A stretch of 64,000 nt of DNA from Bradyrhizobium sp. AUGA SZCCT0283 (GCF_018130385.1 NZ_JAFCLU010000003.1:238501-302500); one strand, 5' to 3'. Shown: positions 17,388 through 27,202, counted from the stretch's first letter. A program made the numbers and translations. Notes: generated by a model not told the origin, from the sequence alone.

Positions 17388-18815
17388 ATGGGATTCGAGT
17401 TTGAAATGGCAGAGCTGGATGCATTCGAAGGAAGCGAAGAACGGCTCCGTTCGATACGCGTATTCGGCCGGCGCCGCTTCAACCTCTTGCCGGTGCCGGC
17501 CGCCGCCATCCTGCTCGGTCTTGGATCGTCGGCGAATGCACAGGCCATCCCGTGGGTCAACGGAGAATTCGCGTCACCCTGGAACGCACAAAAAATCTTT
17601 GAACCGTCATCGCCGCCCGACCGGACCGACCCGGACAACCGCGAAGAGATTCCGCCCGAGGACATGCCGGTGAAGAAGCGACAACAGCCCGGATATGAGC
17701 CCGTCGGCATTCGCTCCGGTTCCTGGATGTTCAACCCGTCGCTGACCGCCGGCAGCTTTTACGACAGCAACGTCTTTTCATCGGGCACCGCGCAGCGTTC
17801 CGATATCGCGGCGGTGATCGAGCCGACGCTGCGCGCGCACTCGTTGTGGGGGCGGCATGGCGTCGATCTGAAGCTGGATGCGCAGTCGACGGTCTATAAC
17901 CAGTTTTCGAGCCTCAACCAGAACAATGCCAGCCTGAAGGGCAATGGCTGGCTGGACATCACGAAAGACACGATGCTGCTCGGCAGCTTTCAGATCGCGC
18001 ATCTGAACGAAGGTGTCGGCACGCTGAGTTCACCCGGCAACGCCATATCGCCGACGCCATACAATCTGATGTCCGGCGACGTCACGCTGCGCAAGGAATT
18101 CAACCGGCTGACGACATCGGTTGGCTTCCGCACCGATTCATACGACTTCGGATCGACGCGCGCGCAGGACGGCAGCGTCATCAACCAGGACGCCCGCGAC
18201 GGGCAGATCTACGCACTGCACAGCCGGATCGACTATGCGATCTCTTCCACCCTTGGCTGGTTCGGCGGCGTCGAAGGCAATCAGCGCGACATCAAGGGAA
18301 CGCCGGGTCACACCCTGGACTCGCAAGGGTATCGCGCGCTGACCGGCATCACGGTCGGGCTGAACAATCTGGTGACCGGCGAATTCGGCGCCGGCTATGT
18401 CCAGCAGCGTTTCGACGATCCCTCGATCGGCACCATCGAGGGCCCCTCCTACCGCGCGCGGCTGACATGGCGGCCGACGCGCCTGCTCGACGTGCATTTC
18501 AATGCCGAGCAGATCGTCACGCAGACATCCGACACCAGCGCCACCGGCGTGCTCGCCAACGCGGTTCAACTCGGCCTCGACTACGAACTGCGGCGCAACG
18601 TCATCGTGTCGCTCGCGGGCGGTTACGAGAACGACAAGTTCTTCGGTCAGTTCCGCAAGGACAACGTGCTGACATCAGACACGCGCGTCAAATATCTCGT
18701 CAACCGCTTCGCGGCCGTGTCCGCCTACTACCGCTACACCAAGCGCGACAGCGACCTCCCCGTCTTCAGCTTCGACAAGCACCTGGTAGGCATGAATGTT
18801 ACAGCGCAATTCTGA
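17388..18815 (+). CDS. Outer-membrane beta-barrel protein of exopolysaccharide export
   Basis: A 475-residue protein with an unusually long N-terminus (about 25 acidic residues, then RRRFNLLPVPAAAILLGLG and ANAQ), which probably forms a late signal peptide. From residue 110 on it alternates short amphipathic strands and turns (SWMFNPSLTAGSFYDSNVF, HGVDLKLDAQSTVYNQF) and ends in MNVTAQF, with a terminal phenylalanine typical of outer-membrane barrels. Such proteins are common beside wza/wzc-type genes and may provide the outer-membrane channel that the short export protein lacks. The start is uncertain: ATG at 17388 or 17406. Its 3' end overlaps the kinase gene by 20 bases. Confidence 0.75.
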   Translation: MGFEFEMAELDAFEGSEERLRSIRVFGRRRFNLLPVPAAAILLGLGSSANAQAIPWVNGEFASPWNAQKIFEPSSPPDRTDPDNREEIPPEDMPVKKRQQPGYEPVGIRSGSWMFNPSLTAGSFYDSNVFSSGTAQRSDIAAVIEPTLRAHSLWGRHGVDLKLDAQSTVYNQFSSLNQNNASLKGNGWLDITKDTMLLGSFQIAHLNEGVGTLSSPGNAISPTPYNLMSGDVTLRKEFNRLTTSVGFRTDSYDFGSTRAQDGSVINQDARDGQIYALHSRIDYAISSTLGWFGGVEGNQRDIKGTPGHTLDSQGYRALTGITVGLNNLVTGEFGAGYVQQRFDDPSIGTIEGPSYRARLTWRPTRLLDVHFNAEQIVTQTSDTSATGVLANAVQLGLDYELRRNVIVSLAGGYENDKFFGQFRKDNVLTSDTRVKYLVNRFAAVSAYYRYTKRDSDLPVFSFDKHLVGMNVTAQF

Positions 18816-21108
18816 CCTGCCCTATGTGATCCCCGATGAGCCTCAGAGCCGCCCGGCCGAAGGCTGGCAGTATCCGAGCGTCGATTTGCGCGAGATGGGC
18901 CGCATCCTGCGCCGTCGCTACAAGATGGCGGTGCTGCCGGCCTTGGCCCTGCTCGGGCTGGCGGTGATCTATCTGTTGTTCGCCACCACTCTCTATACGG
19001 CGACATCGACCGTGCTGGTCGACCCGCGCCGCGCCAATGTGGTCGAAAGCAACCAGTCCGTGCTGTCGAACTTCGGCACCGACGATGCGACCATCGAGAG
19101 CCAGACGCTGCTGATCCAGTCGGTTGCGATCCTGGTGCGCGTGGTCGGCAAGCTGAAGCTGACGGAAGATGCGGAATTCCGGCCAAAGCCCGGCCTGCTC
19201 GATCCGATCAAGCGGCTGTTCAGCAGCAGCGGGCCAAGCAACGGCGCGAGCCCCGAAGACGCGGCGAGAGCGCGGTCGGTGGAGATCCTGCAGAAGCGGA
19301 TGAAGGTAACAAGGCAAGGCACCACCTTCCTCGTCGATATCGCCGTCAGCTCGGAATCGCCGCAGAAAGCCGCCACCATCGCCAACGCGATCGCCGACGC
19401 CTATTTCGACGAGCAGGTTCGCGCCAAGTACGACGCCACGCGCATTGCCGCGAACTGGCTCAACGGCCAGATCGACGAGTTGAAGTCGAAGGTCGTCGCC
19501 TCCGAAAAGGCGGTCGAGGATTATCGCTCGGCCAATAATCTGATGGTGTCGCAGGGCGTCACGCTCAACGACCAGCAGCTCACCGACCTCAACAACAAGC
19601 TGATCGCCGCGCGCGTGCAAACGGCGGAGGCGCGGGCCAAGTATGAGCAGGTCCAAGACATCGCGAAATCCGGCGGCGACCCCGGCGGCTTCAACGCAGC
19701 CATTTCCTCGGAAATGATCACGAAACTGCGCACCCAATATGCCGACATCGCCAAGAACGAAGCCGACCTGTCGAGCAAATATGGCGCGCGCCATCCCCTC
19801 GTCGCCAACGTGCGGGCGCAGCGGCGCGACACCCAGCGGCTGATCAACGAGGAAATCCGGCGAATCCTGGAGAGCACGAAGCACGATTACGACGTGGCGC
19901 GTTCGCGCGAGGCATCGCTGCAGCAAAGCCTCGACCAGCTTCAGGGCGTGTCCACGTCCTCAGGGCAAGCGCAAGTGCGCTTGCGCGAGCTGCAGCGCGA
20001 GGCCGAGGCCAACCGGACGCAGTATGAATCCTATCTGGCGCGCTCCAAGGAAACGACCGCGCAAGAGAGCCTGGAGATGCCGGATTCCCGGATCGTGACC
20101 AAGGCCAGCATTCCGATCAGGCCGTCATCGCCCAAGACCATGCTGATTCTGGGCCTCGCGGCGATGCTCGGCCTCGGCGCCGGCAGCGTGCTGGCGTTCC
20201 TCGCCGACTATCTCGACGGCCGCGTCAAGACGCTCGAACAGGCCGAAGCCATTGCGGGCGTGCCGGCCCTTGCCGCGGTTCCGTTGATCGGCGCGCGCGA
20301 GCTAGCCGGTCTTGCCCGGCGCGGACGCCGCGAACTCGGCCGCTACGATCCGAAGGCGACGGGGCTATTGCCGCCGGCGCTGCAGCCGCCCCTGACGCGC
20401 TATGCGATCGACGAACCCGGCACGTTCTTCGCGGAAGCGATCCGCGCTGTTCGCCTGGCGCTGCAACGAACGATGCGATCGCAGCCGGTGAAGGTCGTAC
20501 AGGTCACCTCCGCGCTCGACAGCGAGGGCAAGACGACGCTTGCGATCAACCTGGCGCAGTCGCTGGCCATGCTCGGCATCCGAACGCTGCTCATCGATGG
20601 CGACCTCCGCAACCCGCAAGTGACCCGCGCACTCTGTCCGCGCGCCGATGCCGGGCTTCTGGAAGTCGCGATCGGCCAGACCGCGCCGGAGCGCGCCATT
20701 CTGGTGGATCCCAGCACCGGACTTTCGATTCTGCCGTCCACCCCCATCAAGGAGGTTGAGTTCATCACGGAATTGATGTTTTCCGACCGGATCGTCGACG
20801 TTCTCGATTACTTCCGCCACCGCTACGAGTTGATCGTGATCGACTCGCCGCCGCTGGTGCCCCTGGTCGATGGCCGCGCGCTCGCCGAATTGGCCGATCG
20901 TATCATCCTGGCGCTGGCCTGGGACCAGACCCCGGGCGAGGTACTGTCCCATGCCATGGACTTGCTGTCCCCCGTCCGCGACCGGGTCATGGGCACGGTG
21001 TTGACCCGCGTCGATCTCAGCCGCTTGCAATTCTACGACTATTACCGCAGCTCGGCCTATCTCAAGCCATACGGCGCCGCGAGCCTCCATGCCGGAGCCG
21101 CGCGGTGA
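18796..21108 (+). CDS. Wzc/ExoP-like tyrosine autokinase and chain-length determinant
   Basis: A 770-residue inner-membrane protein. It has a Wzz-type N-terminal domain with helix 1 near residues 46-66 (AVLPALALLGLAVIYLLFA), a long periplasmic coiled region, and helix 2 near 450 (MLILGLAAMLGLGAGSVLAFL). A cytoplasmic BY-kinase domain follows. Walker A is SALDSEGKTT near residues 571-580, which lacks the usual first glycine. Walker A' is LLIDGDLRNP and the Walker B-like motif is VIDSPPL. The tail has a tyrosine cluster (FYDYYRSSAYLKPYG) that may be autophosphorylated. Such proteins control polymer length and export. It overlaps the barrel gene by 20 bases and the next gene by 4, so translation is probably coupled. 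Confidence 0.93.
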   Translation: MLQRNSDLPYVIPDEPQSRPAEGWQYPSVDLREMGRILRRRYKMAVLPALALLGLAVIYLLFATTLYTATSTVLVDPRRANVVESNQSVLSNFGTDDATIESQTLLIQSVAILVRVVGKLKLTEDAEFRPKPGLLDPIKRLFSSSGPSNGASPEDAARARSVEILQKRMKVTRQGTTFLVDIAVSSESPQKAATIANAIADAYFDEQVRAKYDATRIAANWLNGQIDELKSKVVASEKAVEDYRSANNLMVSQGVTLNDQQLTDLNNKLIAARVQTAEARAKYEQVQDIAKSGGDPGGFNAAISSEMITKLRTQYADIAKNEADLSSKYGARHPLVANVRAQRRDTQRLINEEIRRILESTKHDYDVARSREASLQQSLDQLQGVSTSSGQAQVRLRELQREAEANRTQYESYLARSKETTAQESLEMPDSRIVTKASIPIRPSSPKTMLILGLAAMLGLGAGSVLAFLADYLDGRVKTLEQAEAIAGVPALAAVPLIGARELAGLARRGRRELGRYDPKATGLLPPALQPPLTRYAIDEPGTFFAEAIRAVRLALQRTMRSQPVKVVQVTSALDSEGKTTLAINLAQSLAMLGIRTLLIDGDLRNPQVTRALCPRADAGLLEVAIGQTAPERAILVDPSTGLSILPSTPIKEVEFITELMFSDRIVDVLDYFRHRYELIVIDSPPLVPLVDGRALAELADRIILALAWDQTPGEVLSHAMDLLSPVRDRVMGTVLTRVDLSRLQFYDYYRSSAYLKPYGAASLHAGAAR

Positions 21109-22505
21109 GAATGCGCGGACCGTTGAGCGGACCGACTGGCGTGGCGCGGGTGTATCGTCTTCCCCTTGCATCACCGGCGCGGAGGCCGGCTTCCTATGCG
21201 CATGGGCGCACTGCGAATGCCGACGCCTTCATCGAACGGATCGCGGCCGGCCTGATGCTGCTGGCTGTGATGGCAACGTTCACGCTTTCGTCGTCCGTAC
21301 TGACCAACTGGAAAATTCACTATTTGACGGCGGGCGGAAATTTTTACGAAAAGCTGCATCCAGCAACCTACTTCACATTGTTCGCATTCTCGCTCCTGCT
21401 GATCCGCAGCCGCGGCCCGGTCGGCGAGCTCAACTGGATGCTTTCCGAATCGAAGCTGCTGCTGGCCTATCTGCTCTGCTGGCTGTTTCTCTTGATCCAG
21501 GTGATCGTGCTCGAACGCCCATTCACGGTCATCATCGACACGTTTCTGCTGCCGATCCTGATCGCGATGGTGATGTGGCAGCTGTCACCGGCGCAAAAAC
21601 GCCCGCTGGCCTGGGCCATTCATTTCACCATCCTCCTGAACGTCGTGCTCGGATACTATGAGTATTTCTCCGGCCATCGGCTGATCCCGTTGACGCTCGG
21701 TGACGTCGTGGTGATGGGAGAATGGCGCTCCGCCGCGCTGCTGGGCCATCCGCTCACGGCATCCGGCATCGTCGGCGCCTATGTGCTGGCGCTGGTGTTT
21801 CGTCCGGCGATCTGTCCACCACTGCTGGTCCGGCTGCCGCTGATCGCATTCTGCCTGGGATCGCTGATGGCCTTTGGCGGCCGAACGTCGCTGGTCACCG
21901 TGCTGGCGATGATCGGACTGGTCGGACTATTCGAGGCGTTCCGCCTGATGCAGGGACGGCGAATGCCGCTTCCCGCGGCAATTCTCGCTATCTGCGTGTT
22001 GTTTGCCGCAGGCGCCATCGTATTCGCCGCGCTGGACCTCGGCATTTTCGACAAGATGCTGCTGCGCTTCTCGTCCGACAAGGGCAGCACGCTGGCGCGC
22101 TTCGCCACCTTCAGCCTGCTCTCGCATTTCGATTGGCATGAACTGATCCTCGGCCCCAACCCGGTTCGGGTGAATGCGCTGCAGTCGCAGCTCGGCCTCA
22201 ACTACGGCATCGAGAACTTCTGGATCGCCTCCATCGTTCAGTTCGGCCTCGTCCACACCGTCCTGCTGACGATCGGACTGATCTGCTTCTTCGTCGAATT
22301 GCTGCGCCGCTCAAACCCGGCGGCATGGGCCATCATGCTGCTGATCATCGTCATCGCTGCCAGTTCGGTGAGCTTCTCGTCGAAGAACATTCAGCTCGCG
22401 CAGTTCGTGATCCTCATCTCGGTCCTGCTGCCGCGCGAGCCGCGGCGCGTCACCGCGCCCGCGCCAGTCCGCCCGCCTGTCAGCTACCGGTCCGTTCCGG
22501 CTTAA
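21105..22505 (+). CDS. O-antigen ligase/polymerase-like membrane protein (probable Wzy)
   Basis: A 466-residue protein with about ten or more hydrophobic segments and a large loop near residues 320-370, containing SSDKGSTLARFATFSLLSHFDWHELILGPNP. This is the pattern of the Wzy/WaaL group, which joins polymer repeat units on the periplasmic face of the inner membrane. The sequence is weakly conserved, as usual, so the assignment rests on topology and position between the kinase and a glycosyltransferase. The start is a GTG at 21105 that overlaps the kinase stop codon (GTGA), with GGAG seven bases upstream; ATG at 21111 is a weaker alternative. Confidence 0.8.
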   Translation: MRMRGPLSGPTGVARVYRLPLASPARRPASYAHGRTANADAFIERIAAGLMLLAVMATFTLSSSVLTNWKIHYLTAGGNFYEKLHPATYFTLFAFSLLLIRSRGPVGELNWMLSESKLLLAYLLCWLFLLIQVIVLERPFTVIIDTFLLPILIAMVMWQLSPAQKRPLAWAIHFTILLNVVLGYYEYFSGHRLIPLTLGDVVVMGEWRSAALLGHPLTASGIVGAYVLALVFRPAICPPLLVRLPLIAFCLGSLMAFGGRTSLVTVLAMIGLVGLFEAFRLMQGRRMPLPAAILAICVLFAAGAIVFAALDLGIFDKMLLRFSSDKGSTLARFATFSLLSHFDWHELILGPNPVRVNALQSQLGLNYGIENFWIASIVQFGLVHTVLLTIGLICFFVELLRRSNPAAWAIMLLIIVIAASSVSFSSKNIQLAQFVILISVLLPREPRRVTAPAPVRPPVSYRSVPA

Positions 22506-22523
22506 CTCGGGATTCTCTTTCGC

Positions 22524-23597
22524 ATGACCATCTATGTCGACAACACCCATCTCGGACGTCACGTCACCGGCCTTGAGCGCATCACGCTGGAGCTGTTCTC
22601 CGAGGCCGCGCTTGCGCCGCTCGATGTCGTACCGGTGAAGGCGCAAGGTCTTCGCCAGATGCTGACAACGCAGACCCTGGGTTTGCCGATGCGACTCGCC
22701 GCCTCGTCCTCGATCCTGCTGTGTCCCGGCTTTCCCCCGAGCCCGCTGCTGCGGCCGTTCGCATCGCGGGTGCTGCCCTATATCCACGATGACTTCCTGA
22801 TCACGCGGCGCGCCGAGCTCAACATGCGGGCCCGACTCTATATGGCCGGGCCCTTCAAGCTCGCGCTGCGGCACTACCCGCGCTTTCTTGCCAATTCCGG
22901 CGATACGAAGCGCAAACTTGCCGCGCATTGCCGGCCCGACGCGGAAGTGACGCTCTATCGGCCTTCGGTCCGCAACGTGTTTGGCCTCGACCCCGGGCAA
23001 CGCGGCGAACGCAGCGCGCAGCCCAAACCTCTTCGGCTGATCGCGCTGGGCACGGTCGAGCCGCGCAAGAATTTCAGGGCGGCGGCACAAATCCTCGACG
23101 CGTTGCGCATGCAGGGATTTCCGGAAGCGACGTTGGACATCGTCGGCAGATCGGGATGGGGCGACGACTGGCAAGCGCTGGTGAGCCAACCCGGCGTTAC
23201 GCTGCACGGATATCAATCCACTGAGCGGGTCAATCAGTTGCTTGACGCCGCCGACCTGTTCATCTGCACCTCCCATGACGAAGGCCTGGGGTTGCCGCTG
23301 CTGGAGGCGCAGCACGCCGGCCTACCGATCATCGCCCCCGATGCCGCCATTTTCCGCGAGGTGCTTGGCGAGTCCGGCATCTACGTCGATACCGCCGACC
23401 CCGCTGCTGCAGCCGCGCAGATCGCGGCTGCCCTGTCGAACGAAGACTGGCGCGTCCGGTACGTGACACTGGCCGTGCGCAATCTGGCGCGCTGGAACGA
23501 TCTGGCGCGCGGCGACCGCGAAAATGTCATCAGCCTGATCGCACGCCTTGCTCACCGTCGAGGAAATGCGAGCCCGGAGTATCGTAGCGTTGCATGA
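22524..23597 (+). CDS. Glycosyltransferase family 4 protein
   Basis: A 357-residue retaining glycosyltransferase of the GT-B fold. The C-terminal half has the family pattern: LGTVEPRKNF near the donor site, LHGYQSTERVNQLLDAADLFICTS, and the EX7E-like motif in HDEGLGLPLLEA. The N-terminal half is shorter than average, with few conserved points (IHDDF, LANSGDTKRKL). It probably adds one sugar of the repeat unit on the cytoplasmic side. It follows the polymerase gene by 18 bases and its 3' end overlaps the next gene. Confidence 0.88.
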   Translation: MTIYVDNTHLGRHVTGLERITLELFSEAALAPLDVVPVKAQGLRQMLTTQTLGLPMRLAASSSILLCPGFPPSPLLRPFASRVLPYIHDDFLITRRAELNMRARLYMAGPFKLALRHYPRFLANSGDTKRKLAAHCRPDAEVTLYRPSVRNVFGLDPGQRGERSAQPKPLRLIALGTVEPRKNFRAAAQILDALRMQGFPEATLDIVGRSGWGDDWQALVSQPGVTLHGYQSTERVNQLLDAADLFICTSHDEGLGLPLLEAQHAGLPIIAPDAAIFREVLGESGIYVDTADPAAAAAQIAAALSNEDWRVRYVTLAVRNLARWNDLARGDRENVISLIARLAHRRGNASPEYRSVA

Positions 23598-24693
23598 GAC
23601 CAGCACAAGGCATCAGGATGGGTTGCGGATCATTGCGGCCGGCGCCGTTGTGGTCCTGCACTATTCCGATTACTTCAAGGACGTGACGATCGGCCGTTTC
23701 ATGGTCGCGCGCACCTGGCATTTCAATCTGTTCGTCGATCTGTTCTTTGTCGTCTCCGGCTTTGTCATCGCCCGGCAATATTTCGGCCGCGTCAATGATG
23801 CCGGATCGATCGGCCGCTTTCTCTGGCGTCGCCTCGCCCGCATCTATCCGCTGCATCTCGTCACGCTAGCCTTCTATGTGGCGCTTGCCGGAGCGCTTCA
23901 TTTCGGCGCCGCCCGGACGGACAACCCCGCCCGCTACCCGCTTTCCGACCTGCCCGCGCAGTTCCTGCTGCTTCACGCCTTCATCGGCGAGCGCCTGACG
24001 TTCAACTTCCCGAGTTGGTCGCTGTCGGCGGAGATGTTCTGCTATCTGCTTTTTCCGCTCGTCGCGCTGATCGCGCAACGCCGCAAGGAGGCGATCATTG
24101 CGCTCGTGGCCCTCACCGCGCTCGCCAACTCCCTTTGGGTGTGGGCGGCAGGAACGACGCCGTGGGCCGACTGGATCAACCAGGGCGGCGCCTTCAGGGC
24201 GCTGCCGGCCTTCAACCTCGGCATGGCCTGCTATCTGTTTCGCGACCGGATCGCGCGTTGGCCTGTGATTCCCGGCGCGCTGGCCGCATCGCTAGCCGCA
24301 TTTATCGTGCTCGGCTCGTGGCTGCCGACGATGACCGCCCTGGTCGCGATCTACGCTATCGCGATGCTTGCCGTTCAGGCCGATTGCGCAGGGCGCGAGA
24401 CGCTGCTGTCGCGGCTCCGCTTCGATCGCTGGTCGCCGCTGACCTATTCCTGCTACATGCTGCATATTCCAGTTGCGACCGTCATCATCACCTTCGGATC
24501 GCGGCTTCTGTCCCTGTCGCCGCAGGAGCGGCTGATTCTTGCACCGGTAGCGATCGTCGTTCTTGCATTCGCAAGTGTCGTCTCGCTGCGTACGTTCGAA
24601 ACGCCGCTGCGGCGATATCTGACCGAGGCCTACGACCGCCGCGCTATCAGGCCCGCGCCGTCTCCTGCGATCTCACGGCAGGAGGGCACATGA
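23566..24693 (+). CDS. Acyltransferase 3 family membrane protein (first of two)
   Basis: A 375-residue integral membrane acyltransferase of the OafA/NolL/ExoZ family, usually adding O-acetyl groups to sugars. Seen: GLRIIAAGAVVVLHYSDYF near the N-terminus (the family's R-x10-H region), FFVVSGFVIARQYF, WRRLARIYPLH, and FNFPSWSLSAEMFCYLLFP. About ten hydrophobic segments follow. The start is unclear: ATG at 23566 gives a 32-base overlap with the glycosyltransferase gene, and a TTG at 23548 is possible. The stop overlaps the next gene as ATGA. Acetylation of the polymer is the likely role. Confidence 0.88.
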   Translation: MRARSIVALHETSTRHQDGLRIIAAGAVVVLHYSDYFKDVTIGRFMVARTWHFNLFVDLFFVVSGFVIARQYFGRVNDAGSIGRFLWRRLARIYPLHLVTLAFYVALAGALHFGAARTDNPARYPLSDLPAQFLLLHAFIGERLTFNFPSWSLSAEMFCYLLFPLVALIAQRRKEAIIALVALTALANSLWVWAAGTTPWADWINQGGAFRALPAFNLGMACYLFRDRIARWPVIPGALAASLAAFIVLGSWLPTMTALVAIYAIAMLAVQADCAGRETLLSRLRFDRWSPLTYSCYMLHIPVATVIITFGSRLLSLSPQERLILAPVAIVVLAFASVVSLRTFETPLRRYLTEAYDRRAIRPAPSPAISRQEGT

Positions 24694-25745
24694 TGACGGT
24701 CGTAGAGCGCATAGCGGCAAACCCGCGATCTCTGAGCGTGACCCATGCGCCGGCCAAAAGCCGCGATGGCGTCATCGACGCCATGCGCGGCATCGCCATC
24801 CTGATGGTGATCGGAATCCATTCGCTGCCGCAGCCGCTTGATGCTATCTGGGAAAAATCGCTCGACGCGGCGCTGCGGCCCTGCGTGCCGGTCTTCCTGT
24901 TCGTATCAGGATATCTGACGGCGCTTTCCGGCCGCGTGCCGCTTGCGAGGCGATTGAAGGCGGCCTTGATTCCCTACGCGATCGCGTTCGCCGCCGCCTA
25001 TGTCTACATGGCGCTGCATAATCCGGCGATGGACCATCGCATCGGCACGACGCTCGCGCGGTTCGGACTGGGATACGTATTCGTCTACTACTACGTCTTC
25101 GTCTATGTCTGCTGCACGCTCGGCCTGTGGCTCGTCCTTGCGGTTGGCGAGACGGGACAGTCGGATTCAAGAAAGCGGATCGCGGCGCTGCTGATCCTCG
25201 CGATCGGCTGCGGTCTGCTTGCCGGCAGCTATCTCGACCCGGCCATGTCCAGGCTCGGCGCCTCGGACGCCTTGCTCGACGAAGTCCGCATGCGCGACAT
25301 TCCGTTTTGGTTCTCGTTTGTCGCGATCGGCGCGCTGACCGCGATGTTCGCGGACCTGAGCGACCAGGGCATGCGCCGCGCGTTGCTTGGCGCCATGCTG
25401 GCCGCCTACATCGTCTACGCCGCCGTGCGCATTCTCGGCCTTGGCGACGCCGCCACCTACGATTCGACCGCGTTCCTCGTCTATGCAGCCCTGTTCTGCA
25501 TCGCACTGTTCGCCATCCAGCCGGGCGCGCCGCTGCTTGGATGGTTCGGCTCGGGCAGCTACTTCATCTATCTCTGGCACATCTTCATCGTCATGGCGCT
25601 GCGCGATCACTTTGGGCTGCGCCAGCTCGACGGCGTCGCCAGCTTTGCCGTTTGCTGCACCTTGACCGTCCTCGTCTCTACCGCCGCGCTGCTGGCCCTC
25701 CGGCAGTTCGCTTCCCGCCGACTCTGCCGCTGGCTGGGGGCCTGA
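24690..25745 (+). CDS. Acyltransferase 3 family membrane protein (second of two)
   Basis: A 351-residue membrane protein of the same broad family but distinct from its neighbour. It has DGVIDAMRGIAILMVIGIHS, then FLFVSGYLTAL, then a chain of hydrophobic helices and SYFIYLWHIFIVMAL near the end. This resembles the ExoZ/Wzx-associated acyltransferase branch that adds acetyl or succinyl groups. The ATG at 24690 overlaps the previous stop codon (ATGA) and has GGAGGG upstream, so the two acyltransferases are translated together. Two enzymes imply two modification positions or two acyl donors, which is inference. Confidence 0.85.
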   Translation: MMTVVERIAANPRSLSVTHAPAKSRDGVIDAMRGIAILMVIGIHSLPQPLDAIWEKSLDAALRPCVPVFLFVSGYLTALSGRVPLARRLKAALIPYAIAFAAAYVYMALHNPAMDHRIGTTLARFGLGYVFVYYYVFVYVCCTLGLWLVLAVGETGQSDSRKRIAALLILAIGCGLLAGSYLDPAMSRLGASDALLDEVRMRDIPFWFSFVAIGALTAMFADLSDQGMRRALLGAMLAAYIVYAAVRILGLGDAATYDSTAFLVYAALFCIALFAIQPGAPLLGWFGSGSYFIYLWHIFIVMALRDHFGLRQLDGVASFAVCCTLTVLVSTAALLALRQFASRRLCRWLGA

Positions 25746-25748
25746 GCG

Positions 25749-27188
25749 ATGCTCCTGAAACACACCCTGCTCTATCTGCCGGCGCAGTTCGTCGGACCGC
25801 TGTTCCAGCTGCTGGCGATGATCGTATGGACGCATGTCGTCGACGAACACACGCTCGGTGTCATCACGCTGATCACCGCCACGCACGAATTGCTGCAGAT
25901 CGGCTTTCTCGCCTGGTGGTCGCAATATGCGCTGCGTTTCCTCGGACGCTACCAGGACGTCAACGATGCGCCGCGCTTCTACCGCACCGAAAATGCGGTC
26001 CTGTTGGCGTCCGTGGTGCTGCAAAGCGCAGCCGTCATCGGAATTCTGCTTCTGGTCATTGCGCCCGGCGCCAGAACGGGCCTTCTCCTTGCCGCCGCGG
26101 CCTACGTGATAACCCGATCCCTCAACGTCTATATCGGCGAGCGCGCCCGCGCGCAGCAGCAGATCCGGGTATACACGATCCAGCAGGTGTTCGGGCCGTC
26201 GGTCGGATTTGTCGCCGGCCTGGCGTTGATCAGATTGTTCGGCCAATCGGCGGAGTGGCCGCTTGCGGGATACGCCGCGGCGCAACTGATCGCAGCGCTG
26301 ATCGTGATACCGACACTCCGCTGTGGCTACCGCCTTTGGCCCATCGACCGGGAGATTGTCGTGCACGCGCTGCGCTACGGCATTCCGCTGATCATAGGCG
26401 GCGCGCTCGGCTGGGTCGGCCTCAATGCGTCGCGCTTCATCGTCAACGACATGTCCGGCGTTGCCGCAGCCGGGCTGTTCGCGGTCGGTTACGGCCTCGG
26501 CCAGCGGGCGGCGGCGGTCGCGGCCATGCTGGTGACGGCCGCCGCGTTCCCGCTGGCGGTAAAGAGCATGGAACAGGAAGGCAGTCAGGCCGGCATGCGC
26601 CAGCTTGCCGCCAATAGCGCGCTGCTGGTCGCGATCCTGGCGCCGAGCCTCGCCGGCATCTTCATGCTGAGAACGGAGATCGTGCATCTATTGATCGCGG
26701 CGCCGTTTCAAGCGGTGACGCTCGCCGTCCTGCCGCTCTCCACCCTTGCCGGCGCGATCCGCAACCTGCGCGCCCATTTCGCCGACCAGGTGTTTCTGCT
26801 GCAGAACCGCACGCGCTGGATGATGGCCATTGCGGCAATCGACGCGTTGATGACCGTGGTGTTGAGCGCCCTGTTGCTGCCGCGCTGGGGGCTGCCCGGC
26901 GTCGCCGGCGCCACCGTGCTGGCGGCGCTGGCCGCGGCAAGCGTCAGCTTCTCGATCGGGATTACCCGGTTTGGCCTGCGCCTTCCGGTCGGCCATCTGG
27001 TGCGCATCGCTTTCGCCACGATCGCGATGGCGGCGCTGCTGCGGATCTTCCCGGAAGCCCGCACCCTCGCTGTGTTGGCGGCGCATGTCACGGCAGGCGC
27101 CGCCGTCTATTTCAGCGCGCTCGCCCTGCTCTACGCGCCGTCGCTGCTGCGGATACTCCGCCCACGCCCCCAGCATTCGGGGGCATGA
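25749..27188 (+). CDS. Polysaccharide flippase (Wzx-like, MOP superfamily)
   Basis: A 479-residue protein with about 12 to 14 hydrophobic segments and the layout of polysaccharide flippases (YLPAQFVGPLFQLLAMIVWTH at the start, RYGIPLIIGGALGWVGLNASRFIVND in the middle). Such proteins turn the lipid-linked repeat unit to the periplasmic face. It is the last gene of the plus-strand run, starting 3 bases after the acyltransferase stop, and faces the xylanase-like gene tail to tail with 14 bases between. A small inverted sequence, TGAGCG...CGCTCA, covers that gap and could terminate both transcripts. Confidence 0.88.
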   Translation: MLLKHTLLYLPAQFVGPLFQLLAMIVWTHVVDEHTLGVITLITATHELLQIGFLAWWSQYALRFLGRYQDVNDAPRFYRTENAVLLASVVLQSAAVIGILLLVIAPGARTGLLLAAAAYVITRSLNVYIGERARAQQQIRVYTIQQVFGPSVGFVAGLALIRLFGQSAEWPLAGYAAAQLIAALIVIPTLRCGYRLWPIDREIVVHALRYGIPLIIGGALGWVGLNASRFIVNDMSGVAAAGLFAVGYGLGQRAAAVAAMLVTAAAFPLAVKSMEQEGSQAGMRQLAANSALLVAILAPSLAGIFMLRTEIVHLLIAAPFQAVTLAVLPLSTLAGAIRNLRAHFADQVFLLQNRTRWMMAIAAIDALMTVVLSALLLPRWGLPGVAGATVLAALAAASVSFSIGITRFGLRLPVGHLVRIAFATIAMAALLRIFPEARTLAVLAAHVTAGAAVYFSALALLYAPSLLRILRPRPQHSGA

Positions 27189-27202
27189 GCGTCGATCGGC
27201 GC

